From NCBI RefSeq assembly GCF_019449275.2, contig NZ_JAHZQZ020000012.1, positions 548,752 through 612,751 on the forward strand: 64,000 nt of DNA, read 5' to 3'. The DNA comes from Microbacterium sp. HD4P20. GTDB lineage: Bacteria; Actinomycetota; Actinomycetes; Actinomycetales; Microbacteriaceae. The notes beneath the pieces are model-generated. The model saw only the letters and a program-made list of their open reading frames with translations, was not told where the DNA came from and made no database searches. Of this stretch, positions 1-7,813 are shown piece after piece (the first letter of the stretch is position 1; the number at the start of each line of letters is the position of its first letter). A program made the position numbers and the translations under genes.

Positions 1-387
1 CCCCTCGCCGCGACGATCCGTGAGCTGGCGCTGCCCGCCGTCATCGCGACGATCGCGACCGAGGGAGGCACGGCGGTGCACCCCGCTCTGCGGTTTCGTG
101 CGCAGTCCGTGCATCCGGCAGCATGGTCGCTGGTCGAGCGGTCACCCGGTCTCGTGCCGCTGTGGTCGTGCGGCATCGACAGTGCGTTCGCAGACGCTGA
201 CGGCACCTTCGTGATGTGGTCGGTGGAAGAAGCGCGGCCGAGCCATCGGTTCCCCGACTACGCCGGGCTGGTGCGATCGCTCCTGACCGAGCTGCGCGAG
301 GACGACGAGGACGAGGACGACCTCCGCGTCATCGCCGGACTGCTCCTGCCCGGTCGCAGGCTCGGGGGAGCTCAGACCCGGCGGTAG
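1..387 (+). CDS. Partial hypothetical protein, 3' end of a gene entering from the left
   Basis: The frame is open from base 1 to the TAG at 385-387 (128 codons visible), so the start lies outside the window. An internal GTG could start at 76, but the upstream codons have the same G/C-ending usage, which favours a truncated longer gene. The C-terminal half is rich in acidic residues (a run of Asp/Glu near residues 100-108) and has aromatic patches such as GTFVMWSVEE. This loosely recalls SMI1/KNR4-type immunity folds, but I do not recognise the family with confidence. Its last 16 bases overlap the convergent desaturase gene. Confidence 0.6.
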   Translation, partial: PLAATIRELALPAVIATIATEGGTAVHPALRFRAQSVHPAAWSLVERSPGLVPLWSCGIDSAFADADGTFVMWSVEEARPSHRFPDYAGLVRSLLTELREDDEDEDDLRVIAGLLLPGRRLGGAQTRR

Positions 388-1529
388 GTCCCGGCCATCG
401 GGCAGTCGAACGGATCGCGGGCTGCCAGACCGACGCGGTTCAGGTAGTCGATCACGATGCCGTACGACTTCCACATCGTCGTCTCGACGTAGGGCACGTC
501 GAGCGTCTCGCAGTGGTCGCGCACGATCTCGCGGGCGCGAGCCAGGTGCGGTCGGGGCATGTTCGGGAACAGGTGGTGCTCGATCTGGTAGTTGAGCCCG
601 CCCATCATCCACGTGGCCCACCAACCGCCAGACACGTTGCGGGAGGTGCGGACCTGCTTGCTGAAGAAGTCGAGCTTCGCGTCCTTGGCGATGATCGGCA
701 TGCCCTTGTGATTGGGAGCGAAGGACGCGCCCATGTAGACGCCGAAGACCGCGAGCTGAACGCCGAGGAAGGCGAAGGCCATGCCGAGCGGCAGGAAGAG
801 GAAGACGGGCGTCCAGACCACGCCGAAGCGCGCGACCAGCATCGCCAGCTCGACCCAGCGGCCCTTGACCGGCTCGCGACTGAAGAGATGCTTGAAGGCG
901 ATGACGTGGAGGTTCAGTCCCTCGAGCGTCAGGAGCGGGAAGAACAGCCATCCCTGGCGCTTCGTGATGAACCGGCGCAGTCCGCGGGCGCTCGCGGCAT
1001 CCGTCTCGAGGAACGAGATGGTGTCGATCTCGATGTCGGGATCTTTGTCGACCCGGTTCGGGTTCGCGTGGTGCCGCGTGTGCTTGGTGGCCCACCACGA
1101 GTAGCTCATGCCGACGACGGCGTTGCCGAGAATGCGAGCGAGGCGGTCGTTGGCCGGTCCAGAAGTCAGGATCTGCCGGTGCGCGGCCTCGTGCGAGAGG
1201 AACGCGACCTGCGTGAACAGGATGCCGAGGGCCGCAGCGATGAACAGCTGGAACCAGCTGTCGCCGAGCAGGATGAATCCCGCGACGCAGCCGGCGAAGG
1301 CGAGAGCCAGCACCGTACCCACGATGCCGTAGAACCAGGGGGTGCGACGCAGCAGGCCTGTCTCTCGTACGATCTGCGAGACGTCGGTATAGGCCCGGGC
1401 GATGGGGGGGAACTCCGCTGTTCCGGCATAAGTCTGGCGAACGGGTCCGAGCCGGGGCTCGAGGGTGGTGGTGGAGGAGATGACGGGACCTGGTTTCGAT
1501 CGGGGACCGCGTTGGCCTCGGGAAGCCAA
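372..1529 (-). CDS. Membrane fatty acid desaturase (acyl-CoA/linoleoyl-CoA desaturase-like)
   Basis: Integral-membrane di-iron desaturase that introduces a double bond into acyl chains and so adjusts membrane fluidity. Three histidine boxes are visible: HEAAHRQ (about residue 113), HTRHHANPN (about 150) and EHHLFPNMP near the C-terminus (about 320). Hydrophobic segments lie between them, e.g. WFYGIVGTVLALAFAGCVAG and WFQLFIAAALGILFTQ. 385 aa is normal for the family. The start used is TTG at 1527-1529; the next in-frame start candidates are far inside, so the N-terminus is uncertain by about 15 residues. It lies downstream of the cold-shock gene on the same strand, with a terminator hairpin between them, so the two may share a low-temperature role without sharing a transcript. 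Confidence 0.9.
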   Translation of the reverse strand: MASRGQRGPRSKPGPVISSTTTLEPRLGPVRQTYAGTAEFPPIARAYTDVSQIVRETGLLRRTPWFYGIVGTVLALAFAGCVAGFILLGDSWFQLFIAAALGILFTQVAFLSHEAAHRQILTSGPANDRLARILGNAVVGMSYSWWATKHTRHHANPNRVDKDPDIEIDTISFLETDAASARGLRRFITKRQGWLFFPLLTLEGLNLHVIAFKHLFSREPVKGRWVELAMLVARFGVVWTPVFLFLPLGMAFAFLGVQLAVFGVYMGASFAPNHKGMPIIAKDAKLDFFSKQVRTSRNVSGGWWATWMMGGLNYQIEHHLFPNMPRPHLARAREIVRDHCETLDVPYVETTMWKSYGIVIDYLNRVGLAARDPFDCPMAGTYRRV

Positions 1530-1638
1530 AGGCGGTTGCCGATCGCTTATGCCAGGCTACGCGCCCTCACATGGGGCGACGGGAATACGTCGCGACTCCC
1601 AGCCACTGATCAGGCCCGCGGGTTACCCAGACACACGA

Positions 1639-1669
1639 CAGCCCGGGATGGCAATGCCATCCCGGGCTG
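1639..1669 (-). terminator. Intrinsic terminator-like hairpin after the cold-shock gene
   Basis: A perfect 14-bp inverted repeat (arms 1639-1652 and 1656-1669, each containing GCCCGGGATGGC or its complement) encloses a 3-base AAT loop. It begins 17 bases past the cspA stop codon in the direction of cspA transcription. The T-tract after it is weak (TGTCGTGTGTCT), as is common in high-GC actinobacteria. Confidence 0.75.
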
Positions 1670-1685
1670 ACGAGAGATCAGGGGA

Positions 1686-1889
1686 TCAGAGCGGCCGGAT
1701 GTTGGCTGCCTGCATGCCCTTCGGACCGCGCTCGGCGTCGAATTCGACCTTCTGGTCTTCACGGAGCTCCTTGAAGCCCTCGCCGGTGATCGCGCTGAAG
1801 TGTGCGAAGAGATCGGCCGAGCCGTCATCGGGAGCGATGAAGCCGTAGCCCTTCTCGGAGTTGAACCATTTCACGGTGCCAGTGGCCAT
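1686..1889 (-). CDS. cspA: Cold-shock protein, CspA family
   Basis: 67-aa single OB-fold RNA chaperone. It begins [18 protein letters not shown] and carries both nucleic-acid binding motifs, RNP1 (KGYGFI) and RNP2 (DLFAHFSAI). Length and sequence are typical of CspA-type proteins that melt RNA structure and act as transcription antiterminators. The start is set by an SD-like AAAGGAAAG 6 bases before ATG at 1887-1889; the longer open frame upstream (to 1997) has no family similarity. It is monocistronic: a hairpin terminator lies just downstream and a long 5' region without other genes lies upstream. Confidence 0.95.
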   Translation of the reverse strand: MATGTVKWFNSEKGYGFIAPDDGSADLFAHFSAITGEGFKELREDQKVEFDAERGPKGMQAANIRPL

Positions 1890-2105
1890 CGTGTCTTTCC
1901 TTTTACTTTTCGGGCCGCGTAAGCGACCAGGGGTGCCGTTCCAACCTGTTCGGAACGGACATCGGGAGCACGCGTGCGGACGGATGCGACGCGGCAAGTC
2001 TTGTGACGAAGGTTATGAGATCTTTCGGGGAGATGCGCCGGCGTCGTGATGCTCGTGCGCGGAAGTCGAGGGGAAGGGAGCCGGTTGTGCTGCGGCGGTC
2101 GGGCG
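1890..2105. other. Gene-poor 5' region of the cold-shock gene
   Basis: About 216 bases with no convincing protein gene. Next to cspA it holds the SD and an A-rich tract (AAAAGTAAAAGGAAAG read on the minus strand). It would form a long 5' UTR for cspA if transcription starts upstream, as is common for cold-shock mRNAs. I could not pick a promoter with confidence. Confidence 0.4.
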
Positions 2106-2183
2106 TCAGGCGGTCTGCTTCTCCACAGTGAGGCAGAGGCTTTTCGACGCGGTGACCCGATTGGGCAATCGCCAGCGTAGCAC
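2106..2183 (-). CDS. Candidate 25-aa small protein upstream of cspA
   Basis: A short open frame runs from GTG (2181-2183) to TGA (2106-2108). Its peptide is basic at the N-terminus and ends SLCLTVEKQTA. About 20 of 25 codons end in G or C, like the real genes here. There is no clear SD. It lies on the cspA strand 216 bases upstream and just past the terminator of the ABC transporter operon. The function is unknown, and it may be only the tail of a long non-coding open frame. Confidence 0.3.
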   Translation of the reverse strand: MLRWRLPNRVTASKSLCLTVEKQTA

Positions 2184-2214
2184 GCCCTGCGGTGCGGACG
2201 TCACTCGCTGTGCA

Positions 2215-2249
2215 CGACGGTGCCCGAGCCGGGGGCTCGGGCACCGTCG
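2215..2249 (-). terminator. Strong hairpin terminator of the betaine-type ABC operon
   Basis: A perfect 16-bp inverted repeat (arms 2215-2230 and 2234-2249, sharing GGTGCCCGAGCC) with a GGG loop begins 14 bases after the stop codon of the binding-protein gene. There is no T-run, but the stem is very stable. It most likely ends the four-gene operon at 5426-2264. Confidence 0.75.
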
Positions 2250-2263
2250 CACGCGAGATCGGA

Positions 2264-3163
2264 TCAGTCCAGGCCGTTTTCGGCCAGCCAGTCGGCCGCG
2301 ATGTCGTCGGCGGAGCGCTGGTCGACCGTCGACTGCACGTTCAGCGCGACAAGCCCCTCGGGGGTGAGCGCCGCGCTCACGGCGTTGATGACATCCGAGA
2401 TCTCGTCGGCGATGTCGGCGTTCACGACCGGCACCACGTTCGAGGCGAGGAACAGTCCCTCGGGGTCCTCGAGGGTGACGAGGTTCTCGGTCTCGATGCG
2501 CGGGTCGGCGCTGTAGACGTTGGCCACCTGGATGTTGCCGGCGACGAGCTCGTCGACCGTCGTGTCGGCGGTCGCTTCGAAGGCGACGGTCACGCCGTAG
2601 ACGTCCTGCAGCCCGGTCGGTCCGTACGGGCGCTCCTCGAGCTCGGGCGCACCGCCCAGCACCAGACCCTCGATGCCGGCGAGGTCGCCGATGGAGGTGA
2701 GGCTGTGCTCCGCGGCGAAGTCCGCGGTGACGTTGTAGGAGTCCTGGTCGGTGGCCGACGACTGGTCGAGCACCGTGAGGCCCTCGGGGAGTGCCTCCTG
2801 CAGGGCGGCGTAGACGTCTTCCGAGGTGGTCGCGGTCGCTTCGGGATCGAAGAACTGCAGCAGGTTGCCGGTGTACTCGGGGAAGAGATCGATCGAGCCG
2901 TCCTCGAGCGACGGGATGTAGGCGTCCCGCTGGCCGATGTTGAACTGCCGGTCGACGTCGAACCCGGCGCCTTCGAGCGCCTGCGCGTAGATCTCGGCGA
3001 TGATCTCGTTGGAGTAATAGGCCTGCGAGCCGATGACGATGGTCGAGGAATCGCCGGTGTCGCCGCCTTCGAGCGGGTTGCTCGATGCGCAGCCGGCGAG
3101 TGCCAGCGCGGCGACAGCGGTCGCGCTCAGCGCCAGCGACAGTCGTTTGCGTGTGGTGGGCAT
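2264..3163 (-). CDS. ABC transporter substrate-binding lipoprotein, glycine betaine/choline/osmoprotectant type (OpuC/ProX-like)
   Basis: 299-aa extracytoplasmic solute receptor. The N-terminus is a lipoprotein signal with a lipobox (LALAGC, Cys at residue 25) followed by a Ser/Asp-rich linker. The mature part starts with IVIGSQAYYSNEIIAEIYAQ and has the DLFPEYTGNLLQFF stretch typical of the OpuAC family, which binds quaternary amines in an aromatic cage. It is the last gene of an operon with two permeases and an ATPase, all on the minus strand, and is followed by a strong terminator. The expected role is import of betaine, choline or a related compatible solute; the exact ligand cannot be read from sequence. 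Confidence 0.92.
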   Translation of the reverse strand: MPTTRKRLSLALSATAVAALALAGCASSNPLEGGDTGDSSTIVIGSQAYYSNEIIAEIYAQALEGAGFDVDRQFNIGQRDAYIPSLEDGSIDLFPEYTGNLLQFFDPEATATTSEDVYAALQEALPEGLTVLDQSSATDQDSYNVTADFAAEHSLTSIGDLAGIEGLVLGGAPELEERPYGPTGLQDVYGVTVAFEATADTTVDELVAGNIQVANVYSADPRIETENLVTLEDPEGLFLASNVVPVVNADIADEISDVINAVSAALTPEGLVALNVQSTVDQRSADDIAADWLAENGLD

Positions 3164-3190
3164 TTCGGATCCTCCGGGGTTGGGTGGGGG

Positions 3191-3916
3191 TCAGGTGGAA
3201 GGCTCTGTGACGAGCGTGGGGGCGGGAGTGCGGGTGGAGCGGCGCGGGCGCGGTCCGGTGGTGTGCGGAACGGCGAAGCGCGCCAGGAGTGCGAAGAGAC
3301 CGTCGAGTACGAGTGCGAGAACGACGACGATGATCGAGGCGCCCAGCACCTGCGGGAAGTCGCGGGTGTTGATGCCTTGGATCATGAAGAACCCCAGGCC
3401 GCCCAGGCCCACGTAGGCAGCGATGGTCACCGTCGCGACCACTTGCAGCGTGGCCGAACGGAAACCGCCGATGAGAAGAGAGAGTCCAAGAGGCACCTCT
3501 ATCTTGAAGAGGATCTGCCACTCGGTCATTCCCATGGCTCTTCCGGCGTCGATGACCGAACGGTCTATGGCCTCGATGCCGGCGTACGCGCCGGCGAGGA
3601 TCGAGGGAATGGCGAGCAGCACGAAGGCGACGATCGCGGCCTCCGTCTTGAGCGTGACTCCGATGAGCATCACGAGCAGGGTGACCAGCCCCAGCGCGGG
3701 CAGTGCCCGCGCGGCGCCGGAGAGGAACACAGCGATCTCGCGCCCTCGACCGGTATGCCCGATGAGCCAGCCGATCGGGACGGCGATCACCGCGGCGATC
3801 AGCACCGAGAAGAAGGTGAAGGCGAGATGCTGGAGGATCGCCTCCGGCAGGGGCAGCGACCCCGTCAGCTGCTCGGGCGAGAAGATCCACGCCAACGCCT
3901 CGGCGAAGAGATTCAT
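3191..3916 (-). CDS. ABC transporter permease, osmoprotectant (OpuB/ProW-like)
   Basis: 241-aa inner-membrane permease with about six transmembrane segments and the ATPase-contact (EAA) loop DAGRAMGMTEWQILFKIEVP. The ATG at 3914-3916 overlaps the stop codon of the upstream permease by 4 bases, which indicates translational coupling; the longer open frame upstream is only the other permease read in a different frame. The C-terminal tail is basic and proline-rich (TTGPRPRRSTRTPAPT). With the neighbouring permease it forms the membrane channel of the quaternary-amine importer. Confidence 0.92.
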   Translation of the reverse strand: MNLFAEALAWIFSPEQLTGSLPLPEAILQHLAFTFFSVLIAAVIAVPIGWLIGHTGRGREIAVFLSGAARALPALGLVTLLVMLIGVTLKTEAAIVAFVLLAIPSILAGAYAGIEAIDRSVIDAGRAMGMTEWQILFKIEVPLGLSLLIGGFRSATLQVVATVTIAAYVGLGGLGFFMIQGINTRDFPQVLGASIIVVVLALVLDGLFALLARFAVPHTTGPRPRRSTRTPAPTLVTEPST

Positions 3917-4587
3917 GCGGTCACCACGCGCGATCGCCGGCGGGGAGGCATCGCGGCGCGACGCGACCACGGCATGAGTGTTCGACCGAGCAGCACCAGC
4001 AGCAGGTCGATGACGAGGGCGATGATCACCACCGCCGCAACGCCGGCGAACACCTCGGCGAGGATGCGACGCTGATAGCCGTTCGTGAACAGGTACCCGA
4101 GGTTCTGGACGCCGACCAGGACTCCCACGGTGGCGAGTGAGATCGTGGAGACCGCCGTGACCCGCAACCCGGAGAGGATGACGGGTCCGGCGAGCGGGAA
4201 GTCGACTCTCCAGAAGCGGCGCCACGGCCCGAAGCCGACGGCGACCGCGGCGCCGCGGGTGGTCGCATCCACCGATGACAGACCGTCAGCGACCGATCTC
4301 GTCATGATGGCGACGGCGTAGATGGCCAGGACGGCGATCAGGTTGAGGTCGGAGCGGGCGGGTACGCCGAGCAGAGCCGCAACGACGAAGAACAGGGCGA
4401 ACGAAGGGATCGTGTACAGCAGCCCCACCATGGTGAGCACCGGTCCCCGCAGCTTCGAATAGCGGAACGCGGCCCAGCCGATCGGGAGCGAGACGACGAA
4501 CCCCAGCACGATCGCAATGCTGCTCTGGCGGAGATGATCCACCGTCAGCCCGCCGATCAGGTCGAGGTTGTCGAGAACCCAGTTCAC
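3913..4587 (-). CDS. ABC transporter permease, osmoprotectant (OpuB/ProW-like)
   Basis: 224-aa permease, the second membrane subunit of the betaine-type importer. It shows several hydrophobic spans and the EAA-type loop GAAVAVGFGPWRRFWRVDFP. Its 3' end overlaps the next permease (ATGA), and its own ATG overlaps the stop of the ATPase gene (4584-4587), so all subunits are translated as a coupled unit. The tail is strongly basic (RRAAMPPRRRSR). Confidence 0.92.
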   Translation of the reverse strand: MNWVLDNLDLIGGLTVDHLRQSSIAIVLGFVVSLPIGWAAFRYSKLRGPVLTMVGLLYTIPSFALFFVVAALLGVPARSDLNLIAVLAIYAVAIMTRSVADGLSSVDATTRGAAVAVGFGPWRRFWRVDFPLAGPVILSGLRVTAVSTISLATVGVLVGVQNLGYLFTNGYQRRILAEVFAGVAAVVIIALVIDLLLVLLGRTLMPWSRRAAMPPRRRSRVVTA

Positions 4588-5426
4588 GCGGTGTCCTCCA
4601 CGAGCGCGCCGTCCTCGACGAGAACGCCCTGCGTGCGCCCCGCGCCGTCCACCAGCACGGTTCCGTGCGGGGTCTGCTTGCGATGCAGGGCCCGCGCGCC
4701 CCGCTCGGCGCCGATGAACTCCGCGACGAAGTCGCTCGCCGGGTTCTCGATGATCTCGCTCGGCGTGCCGACCTGGGCGATGTGTGCGCCCTTCTCGAGG
4801 ATCACGACCTGGTCGCCCAGCAGGAACGCCTCGTCGACGTCGTGGGTGACGAAGACGACGGTCTTGTCGAGGTCCTCCTGCAGCCGCAGGGTCTCGGTCT
4901 GCAGCTCCTTGCGCACGATCGGATCCACAGCGCCGAAGGGCTCGTCCATCAGCAGGATGTTGGGGTCGACCGCCAACGCGCGCGCGACGCCTACCCGCTG
5001 CTGCTGCCCGCCGGACAGCTGGCTCGGATAGCGCGCAGCGAGCCCGCGGTCGAGGCCGACGACATCCATCAGCTCCAGGGCTCGCGCGCGCGCCTGCCGA
5101 CGAGGGACACCCGAGAGGACCGGGACGGTGGCGATGTTGTCGATCACCGAGAAGTGGGGAAGCAGGCCGGCGTTCTGCAGCACGTAGCCGATGCCCCGCC
5201 GCAGAGTGACCGGGTCACGATCGGCGATGGGCTCGTCGTCGATCGTGATCTGCCCGCCGGTGGGTTCGACGAGTCTGTTGATCATGCGCAGGAGAGTCGT
5301 CTTGCCGCACCCCGAGGAGCCGACGAAGACCGTCGTCTTATGGGCGGGGATGACCAGGTTGAAGTCATCGACAGCGAGCGTTCCATCGCCGAATCGCTTC
5401 GAGACCGCCCGGAATTCGATCGCCAT
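4584..5426 (-). CDS. ABC transporter ATP-binding protein, osmoprotectant (OpuCA/ProV-like) without CBS domains
   Basis: 280-aa ATPase that powers the quaternary-amine importer. It contains Walker A GSSGCGKTT (residues 36-44), signature LSGGQQQRVGVARAL, Walker B ILLMDEPFGAVD and the switch VTHDVDEAF. The start ATG at 5424-5426 is fixed by AAAGGAC 4-5 bases upstream; the longer frame to 5471 lacks similarity. Many ProV/OpuCA ATPases carry C-terminal CBS pairs that sense ionic strength; here the protein ends about 40 residues after the ABC domain and has none. It is the first gene of the operon ATPase-permease-permease-binding protein. Confidence 0.93.
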   Translation of the reverse strand: MAIEFRAVSKRFGDGTLAVDDFNLVIPAHKTTVFVGSSGCGKTTLLRMINRLVEPTGGQITIDDEPIADRDPVTLRRGIGYVLQNAGLLPHFSVIDNIATVPVLSGVPRRQARARALELMDVVGLDRGLAARYPSQLSGGQQQRVGVARALAVDPNILLMDEPFGAVDPIVRKELQTETLRLQEDLDKTVVFVTHDVDEAFLLGDQVVILEKGAHIAQVGTPSEIIENPASDFVAEFIGAERGARALHRKQTPHGTVLVDGAGRTQGVLVEDGALVEDTA

Positions 5427-5565
5427 GCTGTCCTTTCGGCGGGATTCCAGAAAACCACAGGTCGCCGACATCAGGCCGGAATCGACGCACCGTGACGTTC
5501 CTGAGATGTTTCGTGGCAGTCCGCTGAGCGGATTGCTCAGTCGCCCCGGCGCGGCTTTCCCGCAG

Positions 5566-5571
5566 TACCGT
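5566..5571 (+). promoter_or_regulatory. Leaderless -10 box for the oxidoreductase gene
   Basis: TACCGT lies 7 bases before the ATG at 5579 and there is no SD. This fits an actinobacterial leaderless transcript whose first base is at or next to the start codon, and it favours 5579 over the GTG at 5570. Confidence 0.6.
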
Positions 5572-5578
5572 GTCCCCT

Positions 5579-6997
5579 ATGAGCACTCGCGAGTACGACC
5601 TCGTCGTCATCGGAGCAGGCCCCGTCGGCGAGAACGTCGCCGACAGGGCGGTACAAGGAGGACTGTCGGTCGCGATCGTCGAGAGTGAACTCGTCGGCGG
5701 CGAGTGCTCCTACTGGGCGTGCATGCCCTCGAAGGCGCTGCTGCGTGCCGGGTCCGCACTCCGCGCCGCACGCGATGTGGAGGGTGCGGTGCAGGCGGTG
5801 ACCGGCTCGGTCGACGTCTCGGCCGCGCTCAAGAGGCGTGACGCGATCGTCCACGAGTGGAACGACGCATCGCAGGTCGATTGGCTCCAATCCACCGGGA
5901 TCGACCTCGTACGCGGGCACGGCCGGATCTCGGGTGAGCGTCAGGTCACCGTGACTGACGCGGACGGCGCCGAGACGGTGCTGGTCGCGCGGCACGCCGT
6001 GGCCGTCAGCACCGGTTCGGCGGCGCTGCTTCCCGACATCCCGGGCCTGCGCGAGGCTCAGCCCTGGACCAGCCGCGAAGCGACAGGCGTGCGCCAGGTG
6101 CCGGCATCCCTCGCAATCCTCGGCGGCGGAGTCGTGGGCAGCGAGATGGCGACGCTGTTCGCATCGTTCGGCACCGCCGTGACGCTGATCGCCCGCTCCG
6201 GTCTGCTGGGCGGTGTCGAGGCGTTCGCGGGCGAGGCCGTGAAGCAGGCGTTGACGGATGCCGGAGCCGACGTCCGCACGGGCGTCGAGGTCGAGCGGGT
6301 CGCGCGCAACGCCGACGGCGAAGTCGTGCTGTCTCTCTCAGACGGGTCGGAGGTGCGAGCGGCCGAACTGCTCGTGGCGACGGGGCGCGTGCCCCGCACC
6401 CAGGACCTCGGCATCGAAGCGATCGGGCTCAAGCCGGGGGCATGGCTCGATGTCGACGACACGCTGCGCGTGCGTGGCGTCGACTGGCTCTATGCCGTCG
6501 GCGACGTCAACCATCGCGCGCTGCTGACGCACCAGGGCAAGTACCAGGCGCGGGCGGCGGGCGACGTCATCGCGGCACGGGCGCACGGCCGCGAGATCGA
6601 CGAAGCTCCGTGGGGGGCGCATGTCGCCACGGCCGATCACTCCGCGGTGCCGCAGGTGGTGTTCACCGATCCCGAGGTGGCGGCGGTCGGTCACACCGAG
6701 GCGTCCGCACGCGCTGCCGGCATCGGCATCCGGGTCCTCGATTACGACCTGTCATGGGTCGCCGGAGCGAGCACGCACGCCGACCACTACCGGGGCCAGG
6801 CGCGCGCGATCGTCGACGAGGAGCGCGGCGTGCTGATCGGTGCGACGTTCGTCGGCCCCGATGTCGCCGAGCTGCTTCACGCAGCGACGATCGCGATCGT
6901 GGGCGAGGTGCCGATCGACCGCCTGTGGCATGCGGTGCCGTCGTACCCGACTCTCAGCGAGGTCTGGCTGCGCTGGCTCGAGGCCTGGGGGCGCTGA
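5579..6997 (+). CDS. FAD-dependent pyridine nucleotide-disulfide oxidoreductase (Lpd/MerA-like)
   Basis: 472-aa class I disulfide reductase. The FAD-binding motif is [13 protein letters not shown] (residues 9-21). The redox-active cysteine pair sits in [13 protein letters not shown], where CxxxxC replaces neither Cys. The NAD(P)H Rossmann motif is [11 protein letters not shown], and the second FAD segment is [14 protein letters not shown]. The C-terminal dimer domain lacks the conserved His-x-x-x-x-Glu of true dihydrolipoamide dehydrogenases: it ends [25 protein letters not shown] with the [11 protein letters not shown] form used by mycothione reductase-like and orphan members. The substrate is not known. 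The gene stands alone after the betaine operon and is probably transcribed leaderless. Confidence 0.88.
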   Translation: MSTREYDLVVIGAGPVGENVADRAVQGGLSVAIVESELVGGECSYWACMPSKALLRAGSALRAARDVEGAVQAVTGSVDVSAALKRRDAIVHEWNDASQVDWLQSTGIDLVRGHGRISGERQVTVTDADGAETVLVARHAVAVSTGSAALLPDIPGLREAQPWTSREATGVRQVPASLAILGGGVVGSEMATLFASFGTAVTLIARSGLLGGVEAFAGEAVKQALTDAGADVRTGVEVERVARNADGEVVLSLSDGSEVRAAELLVATGRVPRTQDLGIEAIGLKPGAWLDVDDTLRVRGVDWLYAVGDVNHRALLTHQGKYQARAAGDVIAARAHGREIDEAPWGAHVATADHSAVPQVVFTDPEVAAVGHTEASARAAGIGIRVLDYDLSWVAGASTHADHYRGQARAIVDEERGVLIGATFVGPDVAELLHAATIAIVGEVPIDRLWHAVPSYPTLSEVWLRWLEAWGR

Positions 6998-7002
6998 GCT
7001 CG

Positions 7003-7611
7003 TCACTCCGGCGGCGCCGGGTACGGTCGTTCCCTCAGCACGGTGGCCAGATGCGCCGCGTTCCGCGCGAGCGTCGCGATCGTCGATGCGACCTTCTCGG
7101 GCGTCTCGGCGAGGTCCTTGTAGTCGGTCGTATGCATCGCCTCGCCATTCCAGTACACGCCACCCTGCGACGGGATGGTGAACCCCACGTCGCCGAGAGC
7201 CTGATACAGGTCGGCGGTGATGGCGTGGGCGCCGTCCTCGTTGCCCAGCACGACGGTCACGGCGACCTTGCCGGCCAGAACGACCCGCCCCTCGTCATCC
7301 GTCTCGGACAGTTCCGCGTCGAGCCGCTCGAGCACGCGCTGTGCGACGCTGGACATGTGGCCCATCCAGGTGGGTGTGGCGAGGACGAGGATGTCGGCCG
7401 CCATGACCTCCTCCCTGATGCGCGGCCACTCATCACCATCGCCCATGTCGGCCTGGATTCCCGGCTTGACGTCGAAGTCGACGACGCGGAACTGTTCTCC
7501 GGCGACGCCGTGGCCGGCCAGGGCGTCGAGCACCTGCTGCGCCATCAGTTCCGAGCTGGAGGCGGCGGGGGACGGTTTGAGCGTGCAGTTGAGGGCGAGT
7601 GCACGAAGCAT
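7003..7611 (-). CDS. NADPH-dependent FMN reductase / flavodoxin-fold oxidoreductase
   Basis: 202-aa flavodoxin-fold protein ([15 protein letters not shown]... [11 protein letters not shown]...) of the NAD(P)H-dependent oxidoreductase family. The FMN phosphate loop is at the N-terminus ([14 protein letters not shown]), the flavin-contacting ATPTWMGH at about residue 80, and the second flavin loop [12 protein letters not shown] at about 123. It likely reduces FMN, quinones or similar. It is convergent with the disulfide reductase (5 bases between stops). An SD-like GAGAGGAAT stretch precedes the ATG at 7609-7611. Confidence 0.88.
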   Translation of the reverse strand: MLRALALNCTLKPSPAASSSELMAQQVLDALAGHGVAGEQFRVVDFDVKPGIQADMGDGDEWPRIREEVMAADILVLATPTWMGHMSSVAQRVLERLDAELSETDDEGRVVLAGKVAVTVVLGNEDGAHAITADLYQALGDVGFTIPSQGGVYWNGEAMHTTDYKDLAETPEKVASTIATLARNAAHLATVLRERPYPAPPE

Positions 7612-7801
7612 GGCATTCCTCTCGTGATCGACATTTGCATCGACACCGGCAGGCTACGCACGACTCGGCGGTGCGGGGAGGGCCTTGACAGGGTCCGCCC
7701 GCGGACCGGGCCGTCGAAGAGATTTCCATGCAACTGCATCCGAATCCCGTCCCGCACCGGAAAGCACTGTCATGGGGTGGTGATGGACCGCCCCCATCAT
7801 G
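7612..7801. other. Divergent promoter region between the FMN reductase and the DUF4397-sortase-sigma operon
   Basis: 190 bases with no gene. It must hold the promoter of the four-gene operon to the right. The only suggestive element is CCGAATC at 7740-7746, like the -10 of SigK-type ECF factors, but no matching -35 (CCATCC) sits 15-18 bases upstream, so I do not call a promoter. Confidence 0.35.
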
Positions 7802-7807
7802 AGGAGG
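7802..7807 (+). promoter_or_regulatory. Shine-Dalgarno that sets the start of the DUF4397 gene
   Basis: A perfect AGGAGG sits 6 bases before GTG at 7814. The in-frame ATG at 7799 would place this SD inside the coding region, so the GTG is the real start. Confidence 0.85.
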
Positions 7808-7813
7808 AAGACA

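Noticed and set aside
2106..3890. Long open frames on the strand and frames opposite to real genes, e.g. 594 aa at 2106-3890, 570 aa at 6442-8154, 663 aa at 48198-50189
   Set aside because: High GC makes all frames open. These overlap well-supported genes in other frames, and their translations are Arg/Pro/Ala-rich without domains. The genuine part of the last one is only 48198-49184.
7740..7746. CCGAATC as a SigK-type promoter of the DUF4397-sortase operon
   Set aside because: The expected -35 (CCATCC-like) is not present at 15-18 bases upstream, so the hit is likely chance.
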